A DNA stretch of 64,000 bases from Diatrype stigma (GCA_022225965.2 JAKJXP020000049.1:124001-188000); one strand, 5' to 3'; positions 1 to 13,189 are shown, counted from the stretch's first letter. A program made the numbers and translations. The notes: generated by a model from the sequence alone, not told the origin.

Positions 1-2521
1 ATATCTAGTGGTCTTAAGTTCTACATAGTTACAGAGTTGACAGCTACGGTTGCATTGAAAGAAGCCGAGTGTGGCCCTGGCTTGCCATGGAGCAAAGTAG
101 GTATGCGTCGCACGTGTCGGATCGCAGCCGCGGTATGCGGAGGCCATCTGGATGCAACGTTGTCCTATACGTACCTAGCTAGGTAGCTACATAGTCAATG
201 GTAAGGAAAGAAAGAAAGAAAGACGTAATCCCGCCTATATACATGGGTTATAACGGCCAGGTACCTACGCGCAAATAGGCATGATCAGAAGTTCGTGATT
301 CACCGGGAGGTCTATATTCCGTGGGGGTCATGCTCCGTTAACAACGACATGGGGGGCGGAGGGGGAGGCAGGGGGGGGATTACTTAATTCAGGTGTCTAA
401 TGCATATAACTATATATGTATCATGTAACTGATATGTACGTCGAGGGCGCGCCGAACTCGACTATCAAACGAAAACGCGTATCTTCTCGATCGGGGATAT
501 AATTAGCCAGCATATTAGAGGCCTACATACTTGTTCGAGGCCAAGTCCTCTCCCCCAGCCTATCGAGGAATGTCCCAGCCTATCTAGGTATGTTTACGGG
601 TCCCAGGGATCTGGTGACAGGCGGTATACCACCCCCGTCCACGTCCGTACTTGGTAAACAGGTCGGCAATCCAGATGGGGTTGCATCCTGTGCTGTCTGT
701 CACATTTTCCATATTTTCCTCAGGTGCCGATTACCTCATTATGAACGGACGTACATGCATGAGGTAACTAGGTAGTTCCATTATTATATCTACATACGGC
801 GGATCGGCCCATACGGCGGCATTGATAGTCTATGTGCATCTCTGGCTCATGTAGCATGCATCTCCGTCCGCCGAGCCAGGCATGGCATGGCATGGCAGGC
901 ATACGTAGATATAATATATTCGAGGATAAATCGTATGTACATCGTACATACGTACGTAGCATCTCTATGACAGCCAACCACGAGCTGCTTCGCCCCCAGG
1001 AACTGTTTGCATGCACGTCATCTCGGCCCGCCGTGCGTGCGTCAGGGCGTCAAGGCGTCAGGGCGTCAGGGCGTCAGGGCGTCAGGGCGTTTACATACAT
1101 GCGCCGCTTCTTTCAACGTCCTCGCATGGCCACAGCTGGAATTTCATGTGAGTGAACCGTCGACGCCCTGGGCGCCTCGTCGTTGGGTGACAGTGCCCAG
1201 GACACCGTGCCACGAGGTATACTCGATGTACTGACGTGCCAGAAAGAGTTCAGGTACTACTAGCTGCTCACTCATAGTATTAAGCTCCTATTAAGCTCCT
1301 AGACCCAAAATATGACGACTCACTTGGCTTCCCCATTACGAGAGTAACCTCCCCTCGCCTCTCCGCCCTCCCCTCCCATTGTAGAGATCTGGTCCATCCT
1401 GCCCTGCACCCCTGTCCTGTCGCCCCAAGTTCGCAAGCCCGGCTCCTCAACTAGCCAGCAGACCCCCTTTATACCCCTTTGCCTTGCTAAAAAGAAAAAA
1501 GAAGAACCGCACCCCTTCCCCCGGCCTAGTTACCCCGTGTCATTTCTAACAATGCTGTAGTAGGGGCTCAGATCCGAGGGCAGAGCAAATGGATGGATAC
1601 CGGCAATGAACCACCAAAGGGAATAGAAAACGAGCAAATAGAAAGCTTAGTTGTCATGACGGCATAAGTGTGAGTGCAATCCGGAGTGCAAAGCAAAACA
1701 GACAGCCACCATCACCATTGGGGTGGTTAGCGGAACACGTTCCGTCTAGTCTTGAGATGAGATATGAAATGAACGAATGCAGGCCAAATTCGAGATTTTT
1801 GATGGTAATAGATGTGACAACGAACTCCTGACGTCCTGATTGTGTACTGACGTCAAACGCCGGCCATGCAGCAAATCAAACAGAAAGCAAGCTGAACAGC
1901 CAGCCAGCCGGCCCAGATGGTTTTGAGAATAGGGGGATAAATCTTCATCAAGTTGCCACGCTAAAAACCACGCTTCAACGTAGAACACCTCCTTCACTCT
2001 CTTTAGAGAGTGAGACTCCTAGGCCCCCGAAAGATAGATGAATAAATAAAATATCGCCGAAGCTGGCGATCGTCTCTTGGGAAACAGTGAAAACAGTATG
2101 CCCCCTCCCATTAAAAATTGCATGTGCCTAGTTTCATTCCAAAATTTCAGCGGGGGGCCTATGCGAACTGCGGACTGTCGACTGCCGATATTAAGATGGA
2201 AGAAATGTCGAGTAAAATGCCGCCCATTGTTCTCTATATCGTTCGTTTGATCGCTGTTTGTTCTTTGGCCGGTTGAAATACTCATCGTGATATCATATAG
2301 TTGCCCACACGAAGGGTATAGATGGGTTTCCACGGATGAGAATCAATGAATAATCGACGGTGACCAGTGACATTTGAGAGCCCCCCTTATCATTCGAGTG
2401 CGGTTTATAGATGCTGAAGCCAGGAGAGGGTAGGGAAGGAGTATTTGGTCCGATATGAGGCGATAAGTCCCCATTTCGACTCTTCGTTAGGCCGCTCGCT
2501 TCTGCGTGTCACCTTGGCGAA
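1..2521. other. Intergenic, no gene recognised
   Basis: No open frame here resembles a known protein. The stretch holds simple sequence: a GAAA run near 205-222, a G-rich patch near 352-380, the 8-bp tandem array at 1040-1089 and pyrimidine-rich DNA near 1340-1480. Scattered GTAGGTA/TACCTA motifs occur, as in the other intergenic parts of the window. It lies downstream of the minus-strand DUF2841 gene, so its right end should contain that gene's 3' UTR. Confidence 0.6.
1040..1089. repeat. 8-bp tandem array (CGTCAGGG)x6
   Basis: Six consecutive copies of CGTCAGGG plus a partial copy; the second copy has one change (CGTCAAGG). The period is not a multiple of three, so all frames through it are open by chance; I do not read it as coding. 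Confidence 0.9.
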
Positions 2522-4505
2522 TCAATGAGGATTACGTAGGGTACTTTCAGATTTGACATCGGCGGGTATTGTCGGGGTCTCGTAGTAGCTCGGCTGGTGG
2601 GTAAGAGAGCCTTGACCGATACCACTGGGACGGAACATGTTACCACTCTGGGAATCATGTGTTCTGGTTAACCCGTCATAGTGACCGAGGAATGGCTGGT
2701 TTTGGGCCATATGAACGCCAGGCTGGGCAACAAAATTCGATGAGGACCCTGGCGCATGGGGTGTAAAGGAATAAACGGCTTGATTATTGGGTGGTGTTGA
2801 TGCCGTCTGCCAGTGCTGATAAATCGGACTTGTCGGACTCGCATAGTCTGATGGGGAGGCGAAGGTAGAAGACTTCCTGCTCGCATCATGTTGGCCAGGA
2901 TAGACATTGGGAAGACCCATCATCTCTGGCACTTCAAACGTCGTCCTCTCAGAAGCCAGTTCTGAGCCAAGCATTGGGTGGGGTATTGGTGTTCCGCGAA
3001 CGAGCAACTCCCCAGAATAATCGACCCCTTGCATGTGACTCGAGGGGCCAGCATCCACACTTTGTTGATGGGACATCGCGGCATGTGTAGGTCCCATTCT
3101 CTGAGGCGATGCATTAGACGAAATCGGCGTGTGCCTCTGTTGTTGTTCCTCCTCGTCTTTTGTAGAGCCAAGCTCGTCTATATCGGATGCAGCCCCTTGC
3201 GACATCCGTTCGATCGACGTTACATAGACCATCGAAGATCCATCTAGATGTAATAAGCACTATTACTCATTAGGTTTGCGAGCGTTGAAGAACCTACCGA
3301 TTTCCTCATTCTTGAACCGCTCCTCAGCCCTTGCTAGTTTGAAGAGCTCTTTCAACAGTGGTTGCTTCGTTGCATTAGCTGGGTTTTCCTTGTCCGCGAA
3401 CCAACTGGATAGGGCGTCCATAGTAAGGTCTGATAGCTTCGTCACATCTAAATGAACCTTTTGGATGGCTGGATGTTGCCGCTCGATTGGCTCTACGATC
3501 AAGCCAAGGATATGGACAAGTAGATAGAGCCGTTCTGAATTCCTGTTAGCGAACTCTCTGCAGCCTCGAATAGTCCTAAGACATACCGTGCCTTAATAGG
3601 TGATCAGGCTCCTTGTGCCGCACCTTTTCGTCCTTGGTTGATCCCCAGGGCCTAGGCCACCAGTCCGGTGCCTTTTCATCCTTGCCGGTATAAGGGTGCG
3701 TAGACTGCTTCTTCGGCTCTACAGCTTTGATCCAGGCCTTAGCTATCAGTTTGCATGCATTTTGTTGACACTCCTTCAAGAGATCATGGTAGAACTGCTT
3801 GACCACTTCCTTTTCATTGATCCTGATGCCTTTCTTCGGGGCAGTGGTTGAGATCATAGGCGGATCACTGCGTTCGGAACGTCGCCGTAGTGTAGTTGCT
3901 CGAGGCCTCTTCCTTGTCTTTTGGCTGTCTTCCTCCTCGAATGCGTCTAGGGCCATGGGCAAGGGCATGGGCTCCGGATATCGCCTATTTGGTGCCCATC
4001 GCCTTCCACTTTCCATGGGATATCGGCTTGCTTCCGAATCGACACAGAAGCCAGGATCTTCATAAGGTTGGCTCGCTGCTAAAATGTCGATTAGCTGAGA
4101 TAGTTCACATATCTTATTTCTAGAACCATACATACGGGGATTGCTTGATAGAGCTCGCTCCATACAACGCTGAAACTTGTCCGCATCAAAGAACTCCCTG
4201 ACATCGACTGACGGTGGCAAACATGGCGCTGTGAAACAAGCAGCTTTCCCATCATTACTGAAAGTGCTTATAAAATAGAATTTGGCCGGAATGTTGCAAT
4301 GTTCTCGTAACGCCTGATCGATCGACTTCGTGATTCTTAGAGCTGACATCAATATAGAGGGTGATGTATGACCTACCATGGGAGGGCGACGGATATCCTG
4401 CATTTCAGAGTATCGACCTTCGTCGGGATTTGTCTCCAAATTACTCCGGTCTTGGGGCCAGTAGCCACGAGAAAAATGATCGCGCACCATCCTGCTTCTC
4501 ACCAT
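2522..4505 (-). CDS. DUF2841 (YDR124W-like helical bundle) protein, 625 aa
   Basis: Three exons: 4505-3587, 3534-3298 and 3243-2522, with introns of 52 and 54 nt; the joined frame is open for 625 residues. The domain of Pfam PF11001 (YDR124W-like, also in the Aspergillus hrmA-associated subtelomeric protein) spans about residues 225-385. It shows ACKLIAKAWIKAVEPKKQS, the tryptophan-rich APDWWP and HKEPDHLL, then a helical segment beginning ERLYLLVHIL across the first exon junction. An N-terminal part (residues 1-190) precedes it. The last ~240 residues are rich in Ser, Pro, Gln and Thr and look disordered. A basic segment (RKRPRATTLRRRSER, about 200-215) could be a nuclear signal. In-frame stop TAA lies just upstream of the chosen ATG; an extra 5' exon cannot be excluded. 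Biochemical function of the family is unknown; a nuclear role is inference. Confidence 0.8.
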
Positions 4506-6350
4506 ATCTTAAACCGCAGGTGAAGTTTTTCAACAAGAAGATGGTCGGCCTAGCTATAGTTGAGTCGAATTGGTGTTTGGCACGGGTCAGTAGTTGTGCA
4601 AACAACAGTTGATTTGGCCTCTAAGCCAAGTGATAGAGCCTCTCGGTAGGGACGACACCGGTATGTCATATGGGTGTAACACTTCTGCAGCCCTCGGCTC
4701 TGGCACTTCGCTTTGCCCGCCGTCCGCCTTGTTCGCGTGGGGAGCAAAGTGTCAGATACGAAGGCAGCGGGATAAGTTTGGTCCAAGGAGTGATGGCATG
4801 AAGCGGTTAAGAATGCTGGATACGACCGATTTCAGTTCTCCAAGCTCATGCAGAGGAACAGAGAAGGGATACAGAAAGCTATATCTGTCGTGACAATTCA
4901 AAGGATGGAGTGTTGAGTCCAATATATGCGCAAGGGTGGGCCTAGAGGAGGTGGGTGACAGGAATAGGGTACACAGATTCGTATCGATGGATCCTGGGCA
5001 AGTCCTAGTAACTTTGGCAGAGTATTATCGATGTGGAGAACGCTGGCGGGAAGGCAAAACGCGCATCGAGGATCAGAGAGCGCCGAGCAAGACACTCTTC
5101 TTTGTTGTCAGGCGGCTGCGGGAGCTTGCTTCCCTCAGAGGCTAGCCGGAGCGGGCGGGATACCAGACGATGGTATCAGACTTTGCAAAGTCCAGCTGGG
5201 GTTGGTAGTATGCGGCTGAGACTGGACCAGGCTAAGCATGGAGCCGGGTCCTCAGGAACAAAGAAAGGCGATATTGAGGTTGTTAGAGACCTCTACGCCC
5301 CGTGTTGGCAATTTAACGAGCTGGAGATAATCGAGCCAACGGATGAGCAGCAAGCACAGTATGATGCAATGCTGGTGACTGTCTTGTCTACCTTCAGTGT
5401 AGCCGTGGGGAGTCTGGTCAACCCTCAGATGACCCAATGGCTGGCTGGCACTACTGGTATTATATTGAAGCTAGCTTAAAGAGAGCCGGTCTCTGGTGAA
5501 TGTGTCCAGGTTAGACAGAGTATGGTATCCCGGATCGGGACACCTGGCAATGGAGTGTTTCCTGGCCGGTGAGGCCACGGGCTATGGGATATAAGCAGAA
5601 AGCAGACGGCATCAATAATAGAAAATCAAGCGCAGCACAGCACCACGTAGCGCTGTAGCGTATATGATGGAAGCGGCTGGTCGCTACTACTACCGCTCGC
5701 TATGTCTCCAAGGGTTCCAAGGGTTCCAAGGCTTTGCAGGTCTCTCAAGGCTTCCGAGGCTTCCAGGGCTCGACAGCGATCGAACTGGACAATTCTAATG
5801 TCGCGCGCCTGTACGGAGGAGTGGTGGCCGTGTGATGCTAAGGGGTTGGTGTGCGGTAACCAACAGCAGCAACAGTACGAATAAGAGCAGGTAGGTAGTT
5901 ATAGGAGCCGCCTTCGATTACCAAGGACAAGGACGCAGCAGATCTTCCGAGGTCTGGGGGGTCTAGAGGGTCCAGAGGATTCAAGATGGGGTGAGACAAC
6001 AACAACCCCTCAAGTCTTGAAGCAAGCTTAGTCTTCATTAATAAAGTCAATGGGAGTAGAGGAAAAAGAAAGTCTGATATTAGAGATTGTACATCGAGAT
6101 GCGCGATGCGTACTGTGTGTTGTATGTATGTAGTTGTCGCCCTCGCAGAAGGTTAGACCAGTACAACGCACAACTCGCATGGATCGAACTGCGGCGGCGG
6201 CGAATGATGCATGAGCGAGAACCCGGTCATAAAGTCACCCTTGCCGCTCTTCTATTTCTCACCTCCACGATAAGACAAAGCCTGGCCGTCGAAACGTATG
6301 CTAACTACTGTAGGCTGAGCTGTTCAGCAGCAGCAATGCAGCCGTCTGGT

Positions 6351-6490
6351 GGGCTCTGGGACTCTGGGACTCTGGGACTCTGGGACTCTGGGACTCTGGG
6401 ACTCTGGGACTCTGGGACTCTGAGCTTCTGGGATTCTGGGATTCTGGGATTCTGAGATGTTGGGATGCTGGGACCCTGGGATGCTGGGAG
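6351..6490. repeat. 8-bp minisatellite, TCTGGGAC unit
   Basis: About eight near-perfect copies of ACTCTGGG (6353-6420) run into degenerate copies of the type TTCTGGGA and ATGCTGGG up to about 6490. Because 8 is not a multiple of 3, each strand's frames encode eight-residue repeats (minus strand: SPRVPESQ) and stay open; these are shadows, not genes. Confidence 0.9.
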
Positions 6491-6891
6491 TCCGGGCTGG
6501 GGGTTTGTGAGGAGGGTGCCGAGGGTGTCAATGGTGCTAGAGCTGTATTGTAGAGGTGCCAGAGGTGCCAAAGGTCAAGCGTGAAGCAGGTTGGCAACAG
6601 GCAAGAGGTAGAGGAAAGAGCCCCCTAACCTAGCACCTAGGTATCCAACATCTTAATTGATATCCGAGCCGGGGAGATGGCTGGCGGCATCGTTACAAGG
6701 GTGTCCGATACTAGATTGCCCAATACCTACTTCCCTAGTACGGTGGGGGGTCGTACCTGACCGTAAAATCAATGTGCGACTACTGCGCACTACATGGTTA
6801 TGAGGGAGGCAGTTATGTATGGGGGTATGTATGTAGGTATGTAGGTACTGCATCACTGTAGCCAATGTATTGTAGGTCTTTCTCCTACCTA

Positions 6892-7002
6892 GGTACTCCA
6901 TATAGGTAGGTATCCTACCTGGCTACATACCGACATACATGTGGTAGGTAGGTCGGTAGGTACCTACCGGTAGGCATAGAGTATCATACCTAGGTACTTT
7001 TC
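6892..7002. repeat. Cluster of TACCTAGGTA / GTAGGTAG motifs
   Basis: Overlapping copies of palindromic TACCTAGGTA and tandem GTAG/CTAC tetramers form inverted-repeat-rich DNA. The same motif is dispersed through intergenic DNA of the whole window and is absent from the coding exons I annotated. Confidence 0.7.
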
Positions 7003-8153
7003 TATGTTTGAATTTTGGCCAATGAAATTCTTTTACGTCCTCAATATGCCGTCAATCCCCGTATTAACTGAGGCATTGATTAGGTACATCTATCATCGAT
7101 GGCCCAGAGCAACGAGATACAGCGGGTGGGAAAGACCATCCATTCCTTTCGGTCATCATACATTAGCTATAGCGGCATCAAATTAGAACGCATCTGATGG
7201 GACGAGAGAGGCACGAGAGGCTAGGTACGATAGGCTACCTAGGTGCATACCTTCCATACATATGTAGTGCTTGCTACTTATATGTAGATGCTAAGGTCCT
7301 GTGTTTGTGAGTGTGAGCGAGCGCCGTGATAGCAACTGTTGTAAACACATACTTCGTATGTGCGGACGGCCTCAGAAGTGGCTGCAGACTACGAGGTATC
7401 GTGTGTTTCCCTCCAAATCTCGACGCTCAATGTATCGAATATTTATCAAGTACCTTGTGCTTACTTGAGAGCCTGGTATACATGCATGTGTGCAGGCATA
7501 TACAGTAGGTTGAGTGTCTATTACCAACCATCAATACCTAAAAATACATATCACAGGCTAGAGCAGCGCTCATTCATACCTAGGTCGGTAGAAGACAGGG
7601 AGGTCGATCTGCTACGACTACCTAACTTGTCGGAGCTTTGATCGCCTCCCGCATAGAAGTAGGACTACCTAGGCACAAATAGGTACATAGGTAGTATATG
7701 ATATACATCAAGGGATGAGGGGACCGCAAGGAAGTGCATAGGTGTACAATACGGGGTACCTTGAAGCACCCGCGAGCGGCAGTTTCATTGGGGTTCAACT
7801 GCTTTGCTTGCTTTGCTGTAGGTGAAAAAAGAAAAGAGATGCTGGATAGAATTGGCCAGTTTGGTGGGCATCGTGAACGTGTGGGAGCACACTCGTGCAT
7901 GCGACAAGGAAGTTAGTTGATGGGAGTTAACTTGATAGCGGATGGCGTGGCTTCTGGGGCCATGTCGGCTCGGGGCATTTGCATTTGTGTGGGGATAGGG
8001 ACGGGTCGGCAGGGCCCAGGGCTCTTGAATCTGATTGAAAGGACCTCTCGACCTGTTGAACTTCAGCAAGCCCATGTTGATGTAGCCCAGGTCAAATTGA
8101 GCCCAGGTTTACTTCGCGGTGCATATGGAACCCCCGAGCGGGTACGCTGCTGG

Positions 8154-8241
8154 CTATATCTATATGTATACCTGTATGTATACCTGTATGTATACCTGTA
8201 GGTATATCTGTAGGTATATCTGTGGGCATGCCTGTAGGCTT
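8154..8241. repeat. 12-bp minisatellite, TATACCTGTATG unit
   Basis: Roughly six to seven copies of a 12-bp unit, drifting from TATACCTGTATG to TATATCTGTAGG and GCATGCCTGTAG. Confidence 0.85.
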
Positions 8242-10254
8242 ATGTGTATAATAAAGACTCATAATAAAATAGTATGTGTATAATATAACGCCTGGATATC
8301 TCAGGACAGCTCAGGAAGTTACCTTTATAGTACATGTGTCGACTCCAGTTGCGAGGTTCCAGGAGTGCGACGCGAGGCGAGGGCAAGGACAAAAGCGAGG
8401 ATGAGCCTCGCAACCTGGCTCCTGTGCAAGCCAATCAATGGCCATGCAGCTTCTCAGGTTATACTGCGACGACGTAAAGGAACCGTCCGACTCGTCCGAC
8501 AACAGCACGAAAACGTTTTCAGTCCAGTATTTGAAGATCATGTGCAGTTCCCCAGTTCCCCCCTTTCATGACCGACCGACATCTAAAATATCGGATCCAG
8601 ATGCGTACTACAATCATCACAATTACGACTATGGATGCATGCTTAGTTAATATGCTACCTACTGTCATACTACATACCTAGGTATCTAGCAGTCTAGCTA
8701 GGTAGGTACTGTGGTAATAACTATGCCGACTTCAACAATTCCTTCTGCACTGGGTGGTGTCAGCTTGGTTTAAGACTGTGAGACAGCTCCAGCTTGGAGA
8801 CCACCCCATCTGCTCGCTCATACCTACACATATGCCTACATGCCTATCAGCCTGTCTATCTTCTTACCTACCTACTACGGACTCGAGTTAACTGGTGTAA
8901 AACCCTACCAAGACGGTTAGGCTATGCATGCAAGGTTCATGTGCTTCCAAGTGACGATGCTACTTTCGGAGCTGGAAGGTCTCTATCACAAACTCGTATT
9001 GTTCCCTTAGGTGAATCAGAAGCGCGGGCGATGCTGCCAAGAACAAGTAATATTGCATCGTTGGGCATCATGACTTTTCAGTTGCAATAAGGGAGACTAA
9101 CCATTGCAACTAGAAAGCCACGCCCTTATTCGCTCGGCAGAAGCACATTGAGCAACAATGGGCGGCCAGTTGCATTCCCGCCAGGCCTGGAGTTTCGTGA
9201 CTCTATGTAGTAGGAAAACATTTCGCCTACACTCGTGGGGGTCACTTTCAAATCTAGGCCTCGGGGGGTGAGGTTTGGAGCATGAGATATACGGTCGAGA
9301 AGCATATGCTATGGGAACATGGTAACCATATCGATCTCGAAGTGGCTCTTATAACTATTCGAGGTTCAGTGAGATTCGGGCCACAGTTTGCCCCTTAAGT
9401 ATGTGGGTGGGTATGTTCCTAACATGCACTATCGAGGCTCGACCGAGGTTCGTTACCTTCTATCGGCTGCTAGGAGCGAACGTTACGTTGGCATTTGCAT
9501 ATGTTAGCTCTTTCTGGGCGTCATGATATTCAACCAACACTTTATCGAGTGGGTTTGTGCATGTAGAGTTACACCACTGCATCGAGGCCATATAAGGGCA
9601 CCTTCGTGTACTCCAACGGTATGGAACGACTATTCACATCCGTGTGGGTGTATTGGATATCTAGTAAGCAATCGTCTGTTCGTTGGAGCCGCTCTTCACC
9701 CCTGTGTCTAGATCACTGCAGCTATTCAATATTGGCAATGGAAATTACGAGATATTCTGTTTGACTCGAGAAGGACCTAAGCAGTCATCAGCGTTGATCA
9801 TACAGATACAATTCAATATGATCTTGGTCGGATCGTGTGTTAACGTATCTACCAACCAAGCATACTACTATGTAAAGTAAATACCTAGGTAGGTACTTAC
9901 ATGTTTTGGTGATTATCTCAGGCAATCATTATGAAACCGGCACTTCTACATGCTTCTTCTACCTGGGTAGCCCACGAGTTGACTTAGGATAGGTAGGTAT
10001 CGGTTCTCCTTGCAGAGAGCAAGGGGCAAATAAACCCTCCATTTAATCAATTCGAGGTCACTAGGTAGGTAGGTATAGGCTTATATAGAGAGTGCTGGGT
10101 ACTGGGTACTCAATATCGCCCGCCGCCACCGTGCCTGGCTAGAAGGTCGAGGAGAGCTTCGATCTCCCATCTGATCACGACAACGACAGGGACCAATGAT
10201 TCTTGCTTCTTGTTCTTCACAGCAACCTCGAAGCTGTCCACGTTTACAGAAGCT

Positions 10255-10330
10255 ACCTACATGTATGTAGGTAGGTAACTACATATAGGTAGTTACTTGT
10301 AGTAGGTAACTACCACGTACGCATATACAT
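10255..10330. repeat. Inverted-repeat-rich GTAGGTAA/TTACCTAC cluster
   Basis: Alternating CTACCTAC, GTAGGTAGGTAACTAC and GTAGTAGGTAACTACC segments can pair with each other and form hairpins. No function is evident; it belongs to the dispersed motif family seen elsewhere in the window. Confidence 0.65.
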
Positions 10331-10656
10331 ACATACCCGTCTATGTAGTTGCCCGGGACTCTTCAGCCCCGCGAATGATTGTATGTAGCTGTAGCGCGTG
10401 GGCGTCGTTCGATAAGGACCCACTTACACGTAGATGGAGAAGGATCACCTCGTGCTTCTCTTATTGCAAAAGCAACTTCGCAGCCTTCACCTAAAGGAAC
10501 GAGGCTTGCTTGCTTGCTTGTTTGTTGGGCTACGAAGGCGCCAGTGCGACGCTGCGTTTCTCGTTTTCTTCATGTTTTCTTCACGAGCCTTGCTCAACTC
10601 GATTGCTTCAGGGGCTGTCGAACCGTACAAAGTGTATAGTATATGTAAGTCTACTG

Positions 10657-10700
10657 AGACCTCCAAGACCTTCAAGACCTTCAAGACCTCCGAGGACCTC
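10657..10700. repeat. 9-bp imperfect array, GACCTTCAA unit
   Basis: Four to five copies of GACCTCCAA, GACCTTCAA and GACCTCCGA follow one another. A local slippage array without other features. Confidence 0.75.
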
Positions 10701-13180
10701 AGGCAAGAGTGCCCCCACTCATCGTAGGTAGTTTGGCAAAACATCCCTAGCGAGTGCATCTTCTGACCTTATAACAACCGTCCGGCTGACGCTCTCAACG
10801 AACATGGTACTTGCTGCGGGCGTACACAGGTAATCTGTCCTCCGACATCCTAAATGAGAACATCTGCTTATGTGCAGTGCAGTCTTATCAACGAATGTTC
10901 CTACAACTGGGTGGATCATATGCGAGTCCAGCCAGCCTCAACTAGTGGTTTGCTTCCAATGCCTTGTGTTTTGGATCGATAGGATCAGCAGGCTTTCCCC
11001 GGCTGCCCTGGTTCCGGGAGCTGTCACCCAAGCTGTCGGGCCGGGCTTCACCAACCGCACGGTCGATGTGCCACCACCTGGTTTTCCGTATCGCGTCCCG
11101 AATTGCAAAAGGAAGAGGGATGAGAAAGGTGTCTACTGATGACCCGCTTTGCGGAATGCTGTTGGTTGCTGAACTGTTCAACTAGCTAATAGCGAACGGG
11201 TTGTGTTCTTCCTTATCGAGGTACTTTCAGGTTGCTTTCTATCTACATGGCTTGCACTAGTTTAGTAAGTAACTATAGGTAAGTAACTAGTCCCATCGTC
11301 TGTGAGAGGCGCTAATAGGTTAGACGTAAGGAAACCGAAAGGTTCGTAGGGCTTCGTCGATGTACCTTCTACCAAGTCGTGCTGTGCTGGCTTCTGAACT
11401 GCAAGCTGTCGCAACAGGGTCCTCCGGATTCCAGAGAGGTGAACCCCCCCTGAACCCGGCGATATTATCTGACTATATAAGCATCTCTGGAGCAGCGACT
11501 ACTTGACGTGTAGACGGTCTATTTGTACACGTTCACAGTCTAATGCTTCAACCTAGAGAAAGCTCATTAGCTTATGCTGTCGCCGATGGTTAAACACCCC
11601 GAAATGGATTATCTAGTATCGAGAACGTAGCACTCCACGCTATTATGCTACATGAACTTCTAAACGGTACCTTTGTTCGCCTAAAGGTAGCGGTATCCAT
11701 ATTTGCTTCCATCTAACTATAGGCTCCAAGAGCAACAGCTCCCACGACCGTCTGGGAACTTGGTCGATCATAGGTACGCAAGTATACTTCACTAGTTTCT
11801 TGAAGTGGTTTCTTAAAATGACGACACCCGATATACTCCCTCCCATACCCGCCGGTATCTCTACCCTGAGCAACCGTTGCATTCTGAGATAATCCAAGCC
11901 TTAGCAATTAAACCATCTCAACACCAAGAGCTGTGGAGAGAGCTACTTCAATGCAACACAAACATGCATGGTTTCAATATTCTATTATCCTGAAACCATT
12001 CACGATCGAAAAAACGATGTCATCCAACAGATTCGACCAATACCTAGTTAACCCTCTGGGAACCATTACGGTTGCACGATGCTACGACCGTTTAGCAATC
12101 GGCTAGATGCATCCAGCCAGCCTTGCTGAATTTTTGCTTGGATCGTCCTAAGTCGTCTCCAAATGATCTGAACCCCCTCCCCTCGTGGCCAGGACGCCAC
12201 TTCCACCGTTGTATTCGAAGAACGCCCCCAAGAGGGATCATATTTGACGTATCAGAATGTGCGAACAATATCCAAGGTATATCCAGTCACCGACCCGGTA
12301 CCTGGACCATTCATAGGATGACTGCACCGCTTGACGTTGAACTGGCACATTTCAATCTGCCCCTCCCCCGCTCGCTCCCCATCCAGTTCAGGGTTCAGGT
12401 TGCAAGAACGAAGTGGCGATTTACTAGCCTCTACCCCTTTCTTTCTTGTTACATGCTACGTCGAAGTTACGATCCAACTACACATAACACTACTAGTGGT
12501 AACGCTACTTACCTCGCTAGACGCCTTTATTCTCTATCTATACTCTACCTATTAAGACTGGCGCAAGTGGTCCGTGGCATTTGCAACTTCAACATGCGCC
12601 TATCTCACCCGCGAAACGTTGTTGCACGACGCAGACCACAAGAGCACTATTGCTAGACTTGCGACGCATACTAACGTCGACCGGTCCATTTTGGAAAGCA
12701 TGCGCATGAACCATGATTCAAAGGGCCTCGGGTAGTAGTCTAACGGGCTACTTGACCGAGTTTCCAACACCTTCGAATACCACCTATGCTAAGATGCGGG
12801 CTCTATAGGAAGGGGAGAGAAGATTAACATCTAGACGACAGTTACGGTTGCAACATACAGGGCTATATTCTAATCAGCTAAAGCTCACTTGAAATCCTAG
12901 CGCGCAAGCAACTATGTCGGGCGGTTGTATAACACAGCGACCCATTCTCATGACGCCTTTCTGAACGCAAAGTATCGTCTCCCAAATTTACGGACCGTTT
13001 CGCTCCCAGAACGTCAAGCCTCAGTCTTCCGGTCAATGAATCCAATGTAATCTACAGAAATTCTCATATGACCAAAGAAAAACTTTGGATGGGGCGCTAT
13101 TCTTCACCGTCCAGTATTATCAATATATGTGCGTAGTCTTCTACTACGCTAGACATTTCCCGTGCTTATATGCAGCTCCA

Positions 13181-13189
13181 TGCCGCGTC
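13181..13189. repeat. Left target-site duplication, TGCCGCGTC
   Basis: The 9-bp sequence TGCCGCGTC abuts the left inverted repeat and recurs exactly at 16440-16448 abutting the right one. A 9-bp duplication is the usual footprint of Mutator-like transposition. Confidence 0.93.

Larger units (their letters stand above)
4506..13180. other. 8.7-kb gene-poor intergenic stretch
   Basis: No frame gives a recognisable protein or a convincing exon chain. The region contains imperfect short tandem arrays (5705-5775, 6351-6490, 8154-8241, 10657-10700) and dense TACCTAGGTA/GTAGGTAG motifs (for example 6892-7000, 7230, 7578, 7664, 8676, 9882, 10255-10330). The part nearest 4506 should be the promoter of the DUF2841 gene. 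The 177-codon frame at 12123-12656 and the 148-codon frame at 5033-5479 show no recognisable motif and were not called. Confidence 0.55.

Noticed and set aside
5033..5479. 148-codon plus-strand frame with a hydrophobic C-terminal part
   Set aside because: No motif recognised, no coherent upstream exon, overlapping frames of similar length; kept out for lack of support.
6301..6597. SPRVPESQ-repeat proteins on the minus strand
   Set aside because: Frames open only because an 8-bp tandem repeat lacks stop codons; a DNA repeat, not a repeat protein.
12123..12656. 177-codon plus-strand frame
   Set aside because: No recognisable domain, codon use unlike the annotated genes and no matching neighbouring exons; considered chance.
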